Source of the DNA: Richelia sp. UBA3308
GTDB taxonomy: Bacteria; Cyanobacteriota; Cyanobacteriia; Cyanobacteriales; Nostocaceae
Direction of reading: 5' to 3'
Length of the DNA: 8,661 bases
Assembly (NCBI GenBank): GCA_002361335.1
Contig: DESS01000040.1
Coordinates: 10,877-19,537, forward strand
Positions 1-6,575 of this stretch are shown in pieces; position 1 is the first letter of the stretch; each line of letters opens with the position of its first letter. The notes beneath the pieces are model-generated. The model made no database searches and was not told the origin of the DNA. It saw nothing but the letters and a program-made list of their open reading frames with translations. A program made the translations under genes and the position numbers.

Positions 1-30
1 GGATTACACTGATTACACTGAAATCAATAA

Positions 31-65
31 CAACCAACAACTAACAACTAACAATTAACAATTAA
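31..65. repeat. Heptad tandem array (STRR type), CAAYYAA x5
   Basis: Five consecutive 7-base units read CAACCAA, CAACTAA, CAACTAA, CAATTAA, CAATTAA on the plus strand. The last unit runs into the stop codon of aapM (62-64). Just before it, at 2-19, GATTACACT occurs twice in tandem. Such short tandemly repeated repetitive sequences are known from heterocystous cyanobacteria. The first three units (31-51) are the exact reverse complement of 1198-1218 on the other side of aapM. Confidence 0.85.
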
Positions 66-1177
66 ATTCTATTTTCTAATTTACGAGATGCTATAGACAT
101 GGAATAACAAAATACCCAATAAATCAAGCCGATAAATAAATAAACTTCTGCATAACGACCTAGGAATTGTGGTTGCGCTAAAATGGAACGGGCAATTCCG
201 GTAAATTCGAGTAAACCGACTAAAGATAGTAAAGAAGTATCTTTGAAAAGTCCAATAAATTGACCTACAATCGCGGGAATTACTGCACGTAAGGCTTGCG
301 GTAATACGATTAACAATAATACTAAAGCAGGATTGAGTCCCATGGCTTTAGCAGCTTCTATTTGCCCCCGTGGAATTGATTGCAATCCTCCCCTGACATT
401 TTCTGCCATATAAGCGGCGCTGAATAATATTAATCCTGCCACAGCACGCAATACTCGATCTAAACGGATTGGTAAAAATAATGGCAGCATGACTTGGGCT
501 AAAAACAAAATTCCAATTAATGGTAATCCCCGGATAATTTCAATGTAAAGGATTGAAAACCAACGCACGACTGGTAAATCGCTGGTACGTCCTAAAGCGA
601 GTAAAATTCCGATGGGGAATGATAGTACAATGCCGATGGCTGACGTTAACAAAGTCAACAACAAACCATTCCAATTAGAAGTAGATACCCCAGGTAAACC
701 CAATCCACCACCAATTAACCATAAAATTATTGGGAAAGACAGCAACCATTTTAAAGTTAACCAAGGTACGATAATTTTGGCGAATTTTTTCCCTAATAAG
801 AAACTAGTAAATCCTAAACTGCCGATAAGGAGTAACCATAAACGAGAATTTAAATCTATGGGGAATACTATCAATAAAATACTTAATAAAAAAGCTGTAA
901 TTAGTACTGTTATTTTTGATAATTTTTGCGTTATTGAAAATATACCTATAGTTAAACAAGTGAGTGTAGAAACAATTGCCCCTGCAATCCAAACTCGCCA
1001 ATATAAAGATTGTGGATATCTACCAACAAAAAACAAACGTAAATTAGCTTCAATTACCGTCCATTGTGCTTGATTAATTATCCAATTTAGTAAATTCCAT
1101 CCGACGAATAATATAAATACTAAGCAGATAATTGTTAATAAGCTGTTGTACCAAGTGTTGAATAAATTTTTAGGCAT
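62..1177 (-). CDS. aapM: Amino-acid ABC transporter permease, AapM/NatH type
   Basis: This is one of the two inner-membrane permeases of a general (polar/acidic) L-amino-acid ABC importer. It has 371 residues. Several hydrophobic segments lie in the N-terminal half (about 12-32, 63-82, 88-106, 113-128 and 138-156). The conserved HisM-type permease domain follows (about 170-365), with RGLPL at 216-220 and the EAA loop EAAKAMGLNPA at 274-284, which contacts the ATPase. The long N-terminal part with WTVIEANLRLFFVGRYP is characteristic of AapM/BztC/NatH proteins. It lies 92 bases after aapQ on the same strand, so the two are probably co-transcribed. The spacer is almost entirely heptad repeats and shows no Shine-Dalgarno sequence before the ATG. 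The ATPase gene expected next would be off the left edge. Family assignment is secure; the exact substrate range is inferred from Anabaena NatFGH-BgtA. Confidence 0.93.
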   Translation of the reverse strand: MPKNLFNTWYNSLLTIICLVFILFVGWNLLNWIINQAQWTVIEANLRLFFVGRYPQSLYWRVWIAGAIVSTLTCLTIGIFSITQKLSKITVLITAFLLSILLIVFPIDLNSRLWLLLIGSLGFTSFLLGKKFAKIIVPWLTLKWLLSFPIILWLIGGGLGLPGVSTSNWNGLLLTLLTSAIGIVLSFPIGILLALGRTSDLPVVRWFSILYIEIIRGLPLIGILFLAQVMLPLFLPIRLDRVLRAVAGLILFSAAYMAENVRGGLQSIPRGQIEAAKAMGLNPALVLLLIVLPQALRAVIPAIVGQFIGLFKDTSLLSLVGLLEFTGIARSILAQPQFLGRYAEVYLFIGLIYWVFCYSMSIASRKLENRI

Positions 1178-1260
1178 TAGTTATTAGTTGTTGCTTGTTA
1201 GTTGTTAGTTGTTGGTTGTTAGTTCTAAATTCTAAATTCTAAATTCTAAATTCTAAATTC
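1177..1260. repeat. Twelve-unit heptad array filling the aapQ-aapM spacer
   Basis: Twelve 7-base units run without interruption for 84 bases. Seven are of TTAGTTG type (with A, G or C variants, 1177-1225), followed by five identical TAAATTC units (1226-1260). The array occupies all but 9 bases of the spacer between aapQ and aapM, and its first base is the T of the aapM start codon on the complementary strand. This is STRR-type repetition, known in heterocystous cyanobacteria. It leaves no room for an ordinary ribosome binding site or promoter for aapM. Confidence 0.92.
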
Positions 1261-1269
1261 GGGCATTCC

Positions 1270-2181
1270 CTATCTTTCTTTAATTTGTACGGTTTTATTT
1301 AAAAAGTTCATCACTAAGGAAATAGTCAAACTAAAAGTAAGATAGGTAAGCATGATTAATAACATTACTTCTACTGCTTTTCCAGTTTGATTAAAAGTAG
1401 TGGAAGCAACAAAATAAATATCCGGGTAACCAATAGCGATCGCCAAGCTGGAATTTTTCGTCAAGTTTAAATACTGACTTGTCAATGGTGGAATAATTAC
1501 CCGCAAAGCTTGGGGAAATATAACCAATCGCATTATCAATCCCGGTTTTAAACCTAGCGATCGCGCTGCTTCCCATTGTCCTTTTGATACTGATTGAATT
1601 CCACCACGAACAATTTCAGCAATGAACGCACCAGTATAAAAAGTCAATCCGATTAATAAAGCAGCAAACTCTGAAGAAAATTTTAATCCCAAAAATTCTA
1701 AACCATCTTGACTTAGATAAATCAATCCCCCAAAAGATATACTATTATCTATTTTGGGAAAACTCAGGAAAACAGCAAAATACCAAAATAGTAATTGCAG
1801 CAGTAACGGCGTATTGCGAAATATTTCTACATAAATTAAAGCAATGTTTCGCACCAACCAATTATCGGCAAGTCGTGCTATACCGGCACCTATCCCCACA
1901 ATAGTAGTCAGAATAATGCCTGTTATGGCGACTCGCAAGGTGTTTAGTAAACCCACCCATAAAGCACGATTGTAAGCGTCGGTAGGTTGATAAGCAATGG
2001 CAGTTTCTCCGATATCAAAAGAGGCTTCCTGTTGGAGAAAATTAAATCCAAACTGGATACCTAACTGCTGTAAATTACGACTAACATTAATCCATAAAAC
2101 TATTGCGATCGCGACTGCTAAAATTACTGCGATCGCTTGTGTTGCAATCCGCCAAAAACGGGTGTCGCGCCAGAATAACAT
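1270..2181 (-). CDS. aapQ: Amino-acid ABC transporter permease, AapQ/NatG type
   Basis: This is the partner permease of AapM in the general L-amino-acid ABC importer. It has 303 residues. An N-terminal transmembrane segment lies at about 13-31. A short extracytoplasmic stretch follows, with FGFNFLQQEASFDIGE at 44-59, typical of AapQ/BztB. The HisM-type permease domain spans about 75-295, with FRNTPLLLQLLFWY at 121-134 and the EAA loop EAARSLGLKPG at 204-214. The ATG at 2181 gives the standard MLFWRDTRFW start. No good Shine-Dalgarno sequence precedes it; an imperfect ~100-base palindrome starts 4 bases upstream. Four of the window's six HIP1 octamers lie inside it, consistent with long residence in a cyanobacterial chromosome. 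Its expected upstream partner aapJ is 5.2 kb away, so aapQ probably needs its own promoter here. Confidence 0.93.
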   Translation of the reverse strand: MLFWRDTRFWRIATQAIAVILAVAIAIVLWINVSRNLQQLGIQFGFNFLQQEASFDIGETAIAYQPTDAYNRALWVGLLNTLRVAITGIILTTIVGIGAGIARLADNWLVRNIALIYVEIFRNTPLLLQLLFWYFAVFLSFPKIDNSISFGGLIYLSQDGLEFLGLKFSSEFAALLIGLTFYTGAFIAEIVRGGIQSVSKGQWEAARSLGLKPGLIMRLVIFPQALRVIIPPLTSQYLNLTKNSSLAIAIGYPDIYFVASTTFNQTGKAVEVMLLIMLTYLTFSLTISLVMNFLNKTVQIKER

Positions 2182-2185
2182 AAAG

Positions 2186-2287
2186 TTGTAGATTTCTAGG
2201 GTGTGTATGCCCAGAGTAAGGCACCAAAGGCAAGTTTTATGGTATCCTACTCTCAGTTTTTATACACTCTACAATACTTCCCTAGAA
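2186..2287. promoter_or_regulatory. Imperfect ~100-base palindrome in the aapQ leader
   Basis: Paired segments, outside to inside: TTGTAGA (2186-2192) with TCTACAA (2268-2274); TTCTAGGG (2194-2201) with CCCTAGAA (2280-2287); GTGTAT (2203-2208) with ATACAC (2262-2267); and AGAGTAAGGCACC (2213-2225) with GGTATCCTACTCT (2241-2253, 10 Watson-Crick pairs plus one wobble of 13). The two outermost pairs cannot form together, because their right arms are in swapped order. It could be a leader-RNA structure controlling aapQ or a decayed palindromic repeat. No convincing promoter hexamers were found here. Confidence 0.45.
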
Positions 2288-2378
2288 TACCTAATTGTTT
2301 CAAAAATTAAACCGGATTCCTATACATCTGGAAACAGAATCACGTTGTACAACAAATAGAGGATGTTTTGTTAAGGTT

Positions 2379-2514
2379 CTGGCGGTTAAAACTCGGAGGC
2401 GGAGCGTAGGAAGGCTCCGCGCTACTACAAAGGCAAAGTCCACCTGCGTGGACTAGTAAATTTGAAACCCGTGGAGACGGGTTTTGATTGTGTCGCTGCG
2501 GTTTCAACCGCCAG
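2379..2514. repeat. 136-base inverted-repeat element with four inner hairpins
   Basis: The ends are CTGGCGGTTAAAAC (2379-2392) and GTTTCAACCGCCAG (2501-2514), complementary at 13 of 14 positions. Inside are three perfect hairpins: GCGGAGC/GCTCCGC (2399-2405 with 2414-2420), AGTCCAC-ctgc-GTGGACT (2437-2454) and AAACCCGT-ggag-ACGGGTTT (2465-2484). The AGTCCAC hairpin differs from the one at 3890-3907 by one paired C-to-T/G-to-A change. No clean target duplication flanks it. It is non-coding; a 66-codon open frame overlapping it on the minus strand has repeat composition and no family resemblance. Confidence 0.7.
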
Positions 2515-2550
2515 TTAAAGTATGAAATTAGACTTTTCAAACAACTTCTA

Positions 2551-2569
2551 AGGGGGATTTAGGGGGATT
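2551..2569. repeat. AGGGGGATT direct repeat
   Basis: Two copies of AGGGGGATT (2551-2559 and 2561-2569) lie one base apart, upstream of the sulfotransferase gene. A motif of this kind recurs in cyanobacterial intergenic regions. Its right end runs into TTGACA (2568-2573), a perfect -35-like hexamer, but there is no matching -10 hexamer at the right distance. Confidence 0.5.
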
Positions 2570-2599
2570 GACATTATTCTGGGGAACATCTGCTTATTT

Positions 2600-2605
2600 A
2601 AGGAG
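2600..2605 (+). promoter_or_regulatory. Strong ribosome binding site of the sulfotransferase gene
   Basis: AAGGAG ends nine bases before the ATG at 2615 and fixes that start. It is the best Shine-Dalgarno match before any gene in the window; the transporter genes have none that is recognisable. Confidence 0.75.
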
Positions 2606-2614
2606 TTAAATAAA

Positions 2615-3595
2615 ATGGAACCAAAAGAATTATCTCTTGTACCGCAAATGAACTGTATGCGGCGTTCGTTTGATTTAAATGCGCCAGAAAATTTTTTCAC
2701 TCCATGTTTTATCACAAAGAATGGTATGGAAAATGTATATAATCATTTTTTAAATAGAGATAGTGATATTTATGTCACAACTTATCCAAAGTCTGGTACA
2801 ACTTGGACTATATCAATAATTGAACATTTAATGAACAAAGTTCCTCAAAAAGGACTTTCATTTGGTGCTAGTACAGTGGAACTTTGTTTGTGGTTAGATA
2901 GGGCTGCAAGTAGAGAAAATTGGCGTTTAATATTTTCTGAGTTGGAGAAAGTTTCATCTACAAGATTTTTTAAATCCCATGCTAGTGTAGGTTTGATAAA
3001 ACATCCTGCAAGAATAATTCAATGTATTAGGCATCCTCTCGATACGTTTGTTTCTGCATGGCATCATATTAGAGGAAAAAAACAACTTTTTTATTATAAC
3101 GGTTCTTGGGATCATTTCTTTTCAGAAATAGTACTTTCAGGAAAATCTGAAAATGGTGATTGGTTTGACTATCACGAAGAATTTATGAAGGCATCTAGAG
3201 AAGGAAAAATTGATGTCTTATTTTTAAGATACGAAGATATGAAAAAAGATCATGCTATTTCTGCTATACATCAACTTGCTAAGTTTATTGGGGTTGAATC
3301 CTATGATGCTGAAAAAATATCTAGAGCAACTGATTTTACAAAGATGAAGGAAAAATCTATTGCACAGGGACATCTCGATGCGGAAGGAAATTTATGTAAT
3401 AATTATGTATCTGAGGAAATTGGAGATAAAAATAATCCTTCTAAGGCTCATATACGTCAAGGAGTTGTAGGTGATTGGGTTAATTATTTGACTGATGAAC
3501 AATTAAAAATGTGGCGAAATTATGTCTATATAAAGAAAGATTCATGTCCCCATGTTGTTGATTTTTTCTCTTTAGATTATTTACTTGGTAATTAA
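2615..3595 (+). CDS. PAPS-dependent sulfotransferase (cytosolic SULT-like, Sulfotransfer_1)
   Basis: It transfers a sulfuryl group from 3'-phosphoadenylyl sulfate to a hydroxyl or amine acceptor that cannot be named from the sequence. It has 326 residues, slightly longer than typical cytosolic SULTs (about 290-300), and no signal peptide or membrane segment. Visible motifs, in order: the 5'-phosphosulfate loop TYPKSGTTW (56-64); FKSH (119-122), whose His fits the catalytic base; the 3'-phosphate motif IRHPLDTFVSAWHH (138-151), with Arg139 and Ser147 in the expected places; LRYEDMKKD (204-212); and RQGVVGDWVNYLT (281-293), matching the RxGxxGDWxxxF signature. All key residues are present, so it should be active. 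It is the only plus-strand gene, convergent with the TPR-WD40 gene and divergent from aapQ, and has no pathway partner nearby. It has no HIP1 site and looks AT-rich. It is probably an acquired accessory gene. Confidence 0.92.
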   Translation: MEPKELSLVPQMNCMRRSFDLNAPENFFTPCFITKNGMENVYNHFLNRDSDIYVTTYPKSGTTWTISIIEHLMNKVPQKGLSFGASTVELCLWLDRAASRENWRLIFSELEKVSSTRFFKSHASVGLIKHPARIIQCIRHPLDTFVSAWHHIRGKKQLFYYNGSWDHFFSEIVLSGKSENGDWFDYHEEFMKASREGKIDVLFLRYEDMKKDHAISAIHQLAKFIGVESYDAEKISRATDFTKMKEKSIAQGHLDAEGNLCNNYVSEEIGDKNNPSKAHIRQGVVGDWVNYLTDEQLKMWRNYVYIKKDSCPHVVDFFSLDYLLGN

Positions 3596-3623
3596 GTCAG
3601 TCAGCGTTAAAAAATCAAGCTAT

Positions 3624-3660
3624 GTCATTGCGAGTGGAACGAAGTGAAGCGAAGCAATCA
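3624..3660. repeat. GTCATTGCGAG...GAAGCAATC dispersed repeat
   Basis: The stretch starts GTCATTGCGAG and ends GAAGCAATCA. It has ATTGC/GCAAT as terminal inverted repeats (3627-3631 and 3654-3658) and a central GAACGAAGTGAAGCGAAG. Sequences of this form are a familiar intergenic repeat in many unrelated bacteria. It lies 28 bases after the sulfotransferase stop codon. I see no U-rich tail that would make it an intrinsic terminator. Confidence 0.65.
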
Positions 3661-3801
3661 CAAGGTTTTCAACTCAATTTACAATCCTTTACATAGTTAC
3701 GTTTATTTGTGCTGACCTACTTAGTTGATTGTTAAAGTTAAAATCACCCAATTTTAAATTGTTGGCAATTAAATCAAAACCATAAAAAAAAGGCATTCAC
3801 A

Positions 3802-3938
3802 TTCTTGAGGTATCGCAACGTTGAATCGCCCACAGTATCCCAGAATCGCCAACAGCCCACAGCCTAGAAGGCTGGGGCTATAGTTACAAAGCCCACCTGC
3901 GTGGGCTGAATTAAGCGCATTTTTATAAAGAAATGGTA
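3802..3938. repeat. Two-hairpin repeat, copy A (diverged relative of the 7138-7251 element)
   Basis: The right two-thirds aligns closely with the reverse complement of 7138-7225. In order: ATCGCC; a composite hairpin AGCCC-ac-AGCCT-aga-AGGCT-g-GGGCT (3854-3879); a linker; the hairpin AGCCCAC-ctgc-GTGGGCT (3890-3907); then GAATT, GCGCAT and a TATAAA-rich tail ending AAATGGTA at 3938. The left end is degenerate: an ATTCT...TGAGGT resemblance is visible near 3801, but no TACCA terminus. It fills most of the spacer between the two convergent genes, and its tail stops 12 bases before the stop codon of the TPR-WD40 gene. Confidence 0.75.
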
Positions 3939-3949
3939 TAAGTATAAGT

Positions 3950-6484
3950 CTAGTGCGATCGCCAAACTAAAACATTTCCAGCGTAACCACCACTAACTAA
4001 AGTTTTTCCATCGGGACTAAAAGCAACGGACTGAACATAGGATGTATTTCTCGTAAGTGTTTGTAACTCTTTCCCAGTTGACAAATCCCAAATTTTAACT
4101 GTTTTGTCGTCGCTTCCACTAGCAATCAATTTACCATCGTTGCTAACAGCTAAGGATGTTACATTGTCAGTATGTCCTGATAAAATTTGCTTAATTTTCC
4201 CGGTTTTAAAATTCCAGAGCCTAATGGTTTTATCATTACCTGCACTGATAAGCGTTTCTCCATCTGGACTAAAAGCTACAGCCCGAACCCGATTTAAACG
4301 TACAACCCAAAACCGATTTGAATGTTTTGCTAAAATGAGTTTACTCGAAGGCGGACAATTTCCAGATTTGATATCCCAGAGTCGAACTGTAGAATCATTG
4401 CTTCCGCTAGCGAGTATATCTCCATCAAGACTAAAAGCAAGCGATCGCACATTATCTACGTGTCCGCTAAGAGTACAAACTAATTGTCCAGTTTTTATAT
4501 CCCACAATTTGACAGTATTGTGATCGCTGCCACTAGCAATAGTTTTTCCATCAGGGCTAAAAGCAACCGATTCTACATCGCTATCGTGTCCTTTAAGAGT
4601 AAAAACTTTTTGTCCAGTTTTTACATTCCACAATTTGACAGTTTTGTCATCACTTCCACTAGCAATAGTTTTTCCATCAGGACTAAAAGCAACAGTGTTA
4701 ATCCAATGTGAATGTCGAGAAAGTTTCTTGATTTCACGTCCAGTTGCTAAATCGTGTAAAAAAATTAATTTATTTTTGTAGCCGCCTGTACTTGCTAAAG
4801 TTTTTCCATCAGGACTAATTGCCATCGAGGAAAAATGATTGCTTGTATGAAAAGAATACGCAAAAGAAAAATCTTTAACTTTAGGGTTAGAATTTCTTTG
4901 ATTAGCGTAGTTTTTGTCCAGCCAAGTAAACCTCTCCGTAAAATTAATTTTGTTCTCAATACCTTTGATAAAGTTTCGGATAGCTTTTTGGTAATCAGTT
5001 GAACTGTTATAAATTCGCCCAAGAGTAAAATAAGCTTCAGCTAAATTAGGATTGAGTGAGATAGCTTTTTCGCAATCTTCAATAGCTCGATCAAAGTTGT
5101 TTAGGACAAAATAGCTGATACACCTTTTATTGTAGGCTGGGGCAAAGTTTGGCTTTGAACTAATTACTTTTGTATAGTCAGTTACTGACTGTTGCCAATT
5201 ATCAAGCTTTAAATTGACATATCCACGGTAATAGTAAGGATCAAAATTTTTGGGATTGCGTGAAATTTCCTTGTTCAAATCTTCTAGTGACTTCTGATAC
5301 TCCTTGATATTTAAATAAGCTAAACCACGAGGATAATAAACAACTGGATACTGAGGATTGTAATTGAGTGTTTGCTCGAAATCTTCAACCGCTTCTGCAT
5401 AGCTTTCTTGTTTGCTATACAACAAGCCTCGATAGTAATAAGCATCTGCGTAATGCTTAAAGTCGTATCTGGTTTTATTAGGTTTAACTGCTGAAGAAAA
5501 AGCTTGAATAGCTTGTTTGTCTTTCCCCAATCTCAGATAAATTAGTCCTAAATTGTACCATGCATCATTATAATAAGCGGCTGCATCTGGTTCCTGGCTG
5601 TTGGTAACATCAAGAAAGTCCGAAAGAGCTTTTGTATCATTCCCCAATTCGACTTGAATTAATCCTCGTGCAAGGAGTGCAGCCGGATAATCAGGTTTGA
5701 GATATATAGCAGTATCGAGATCCTTAAGCGCCAAATGGCGTTCGGCCGAGCCGTGCGGCTTCTCGCCTAAATTAGAAACGTCTTTAGTATCGTTATTTTT
5801 AGTATATATATCAGCTCGTGCCAGATATGCATCGTAGAAATCGGGATTTTTTTGAATAACACGATTTAAATCATCAAGTGCTGCTTTATCCTTACCAAGT
5901 TTTCTATATACAGCAGCACGCCCGAGTAAAGGCTCAACAAATCGACTTGGATCTGGTGCAAACTTTGGCGGTTTTTCTAAAGCATCTGTGTAGCTTCGTA
6001 TTGCTTCCTCAAGATGATTATCACCCCATTGCGAGTAGACACGCCCTCTAGCAACATAGGCTTCGGCAAAGTCACCATCTTTTCTCACTGCATCACTGAA
6101 ATAACCAATTGCTTTTTTAAAATCACCTTCTTGAGATGCATCGATACCATTTATATAATCTATTACTGGCTCTTCTTCATACTGTTGCTTCAGCGCTTGT
6201 GTTTTGTTTTTAGTTTCATCCGATTCTAAATAATAATTAGTTCGGAATAAGGAAAGGTTGGGGAATCCAAAGTCAAGATTAAACTTAAATACAGAAGGTG
6301 CAATATCAAATTTTCTTCCAAAAACCCAACGTGCTACTTTTACTCCTGTAACTTTAGGAGAATCTACTTTAACTTGAGGAGCGGCTAAGGCAATTTGAAT
6401 AGGAAATAGACAAATAAAAATAAAAATACTAAGCCAATTAATAGCTATAAAAACAAGTTTACAGATTTTTTTGATATTTAACAT
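3950..6484 (-). CDS. Exported TPR-WD40 repeat protein
   Basis: This is a protein-protein interaction scaffold of 844 residues; no enzyme domain is visible. An N-terminal signal segment with KK, a long hydrophobic core and an ALA-A cleavage site near 34/35 suggests export or anchoring on the outer face of the plasma membrane. About ten TPR units follow; equivalent positions 146, 189, 223, 273, 312, 352, 386, 420, 454 and 488 show the 34-residue period in six of nine steps. Seven WD40 blades follow (about 546-842, SPDG turns spaced 42-44 residues except one of 54), enough for one closed propeller. I chose the ATG at 6484 because AGGA lies 8 bases upstream and the signal sequence then begins MLNIKKICK; an in-frame ATG at 6514 adds ten residues and has a weaker GAGA. 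Residues 235-250 interrupt the third TPR unit. It carries two HIP1 sites, one at the stop codon. Partner and function are unknown. Confidence 0.9.
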   Translation of the reverse strand: MLNIKKICKLVFIAINWLSIFIFICLFPIQIALAAPQVKVDSPKVTGVKVARWVFGRKFDIAPSVFKFNLDFGFPNLSLFRTNYYLESDETKNKTQALKQQYEEEPVIDYINGIDASQEGDFKKAIGYFSDAVRKDGDFAEAYVARGRVYSQWGDNHLEEAIRSYTDALEKPPKFAPDPSRFVEPLLGRAAVYRKLGKDKAALDDLNRVIQKNPDFYDAYLARADIYTKNNDTKDVSNLGEKPHGSAERHLALKDLDTAIYLKPDYPAALLARGLIQVELGNDTKALSDFLDVTNSQEPDAAAYYNDAWYNLGLIYLRLGKDKQAIQAFSSAVKPNKTRYDFKHYADAYYYRGLLYSKQESYAEAVEDFEQTLNYNPQYPVVYYPRGLAYLNIKEYQKSLEDLNKEISRNPKNFDPYYYRGYVNLKLDNWQQSVTDYTKVISSKPNFAPAYNKRCISYFVLNNFDRAIEDCEKAISLNPNLAEAYFTLGRIYNSSTDYQKAIRNFIKGIENKINFTERFTWLDKNYANQRNSNPKVKDFSFAYSFHTSNHFSSMAISPDGKTLASTGGYKNKLIFLHDLATGREIKKLSRHSHWINTVAFSPDGKTIASGSDDKTVKLWNVKTGQKVFTLKGHDSDVESVAFSPDGKTIASGSDHNTVKLWDIKTGQLVCTLSGHVDNVRSLAFSLDGDILASGSNDSTVRLWDIKSGNCPPSSKLILAKHSNRFWVVRLNRVRAVAFSPDGETLISAGNDKTIRLWNFKTGKIKQILSGHTDNVTSLAVSNDGKLIASGSDDKTVKIWDLSTGKELQTLTRNTSYVQSVAFSPDGKTLVSGGYAGNVLVWRSH
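5735..5782. repeat. 48-base in-frame GC-rich palindromic insertion in a TPR unit
   Basis: Aligning TPR units of the surrounding protein shows 16 extra residues (DVSNLGEKPHGSAERH) between the two helices of the third unit; without them the unit has the normal 34-residue spacing. The segment is exactly 48 bases. Its core, 5737-5767, has 24 G/C of 31 in an otherwise AT-rich gene. It forms a hairpin: GGCG...CGCC outside (5737-5740 with 5764-5767) and AGCCG-tg-CGGCT inside. GGCG can also pair with CGCC at 5729-5732. It resembles the small dispersed palindromic repeats of cyanobacteria. Confidence 0.6.
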
Positions 6485-6550
6485 ACAATGTTTCCTAAGA
6501 TAAACCAACCTCATCTTTTCTCATCGAACTACATTATTTTGTTTAATTGA

Positions 6551-6575
6551 CAATTAGGTATTAATTCACCTAATT
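6551..6575. repeat. Palindrome that served as MITE target
   Basis: CAATTAGGT (6551-6559) and ACCTAATT (6568-6575) form a hairpin with an 8-base loop. The second arm is the left copy of the target duplication of the neighbouring MITE; its other copy is 6720-6727. Without the MITE, the hairpin would lie about 10 bases after the stop codon of the YqaE-type gene. There is no U tract, so a terminator role is only possible. Confidence 0.55.

Noticed and set aside
612..1073. 153-codon plus-strand open frame opposite aapM
   Set aside because: It is antisense to a well-supported permease, has no family resemblance, and its composition follows from the opposite coding strand.
1226..1260. CRISPR or iteron array from TAAATTC units
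   Set aside because: Units are contiguous 7-mers without spacers, in a spacer of a chromosomal operon; no replication gene is nearby.
2340..2540. 66-codon minus-strand open frame
   Set aside because: It is almost wholly the hairpin element 2379-2514; the translation (cysteine- and proline-rich) is what these repeats give in any frame.
2568..2600. Promoter for the sulfotransferase gene from the perfect TTGACA at 2568-2573
   Set aside because: The hexamer 17 bases downstream is TGCTTA, a poor -10, and the nearest TTATTT overlaps the ribosome binding site. The TTGACA arises at the end of an AGGGGGATT repeat.
3596..3660. Intrinsic terminator for the sulfotransferase gene
   Set aside because: The only palindromic feature is the GTCATTGCGAG repeat with short imperfect arms and no following T tract.
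4104..4523. 139-codon plus-strand open frame opposite the WD40 region
   Set aside because: It is a shadow of the repeated WD40 blades; the apparent repeats in it are the antisense of SPDG and VKLWD motifs.
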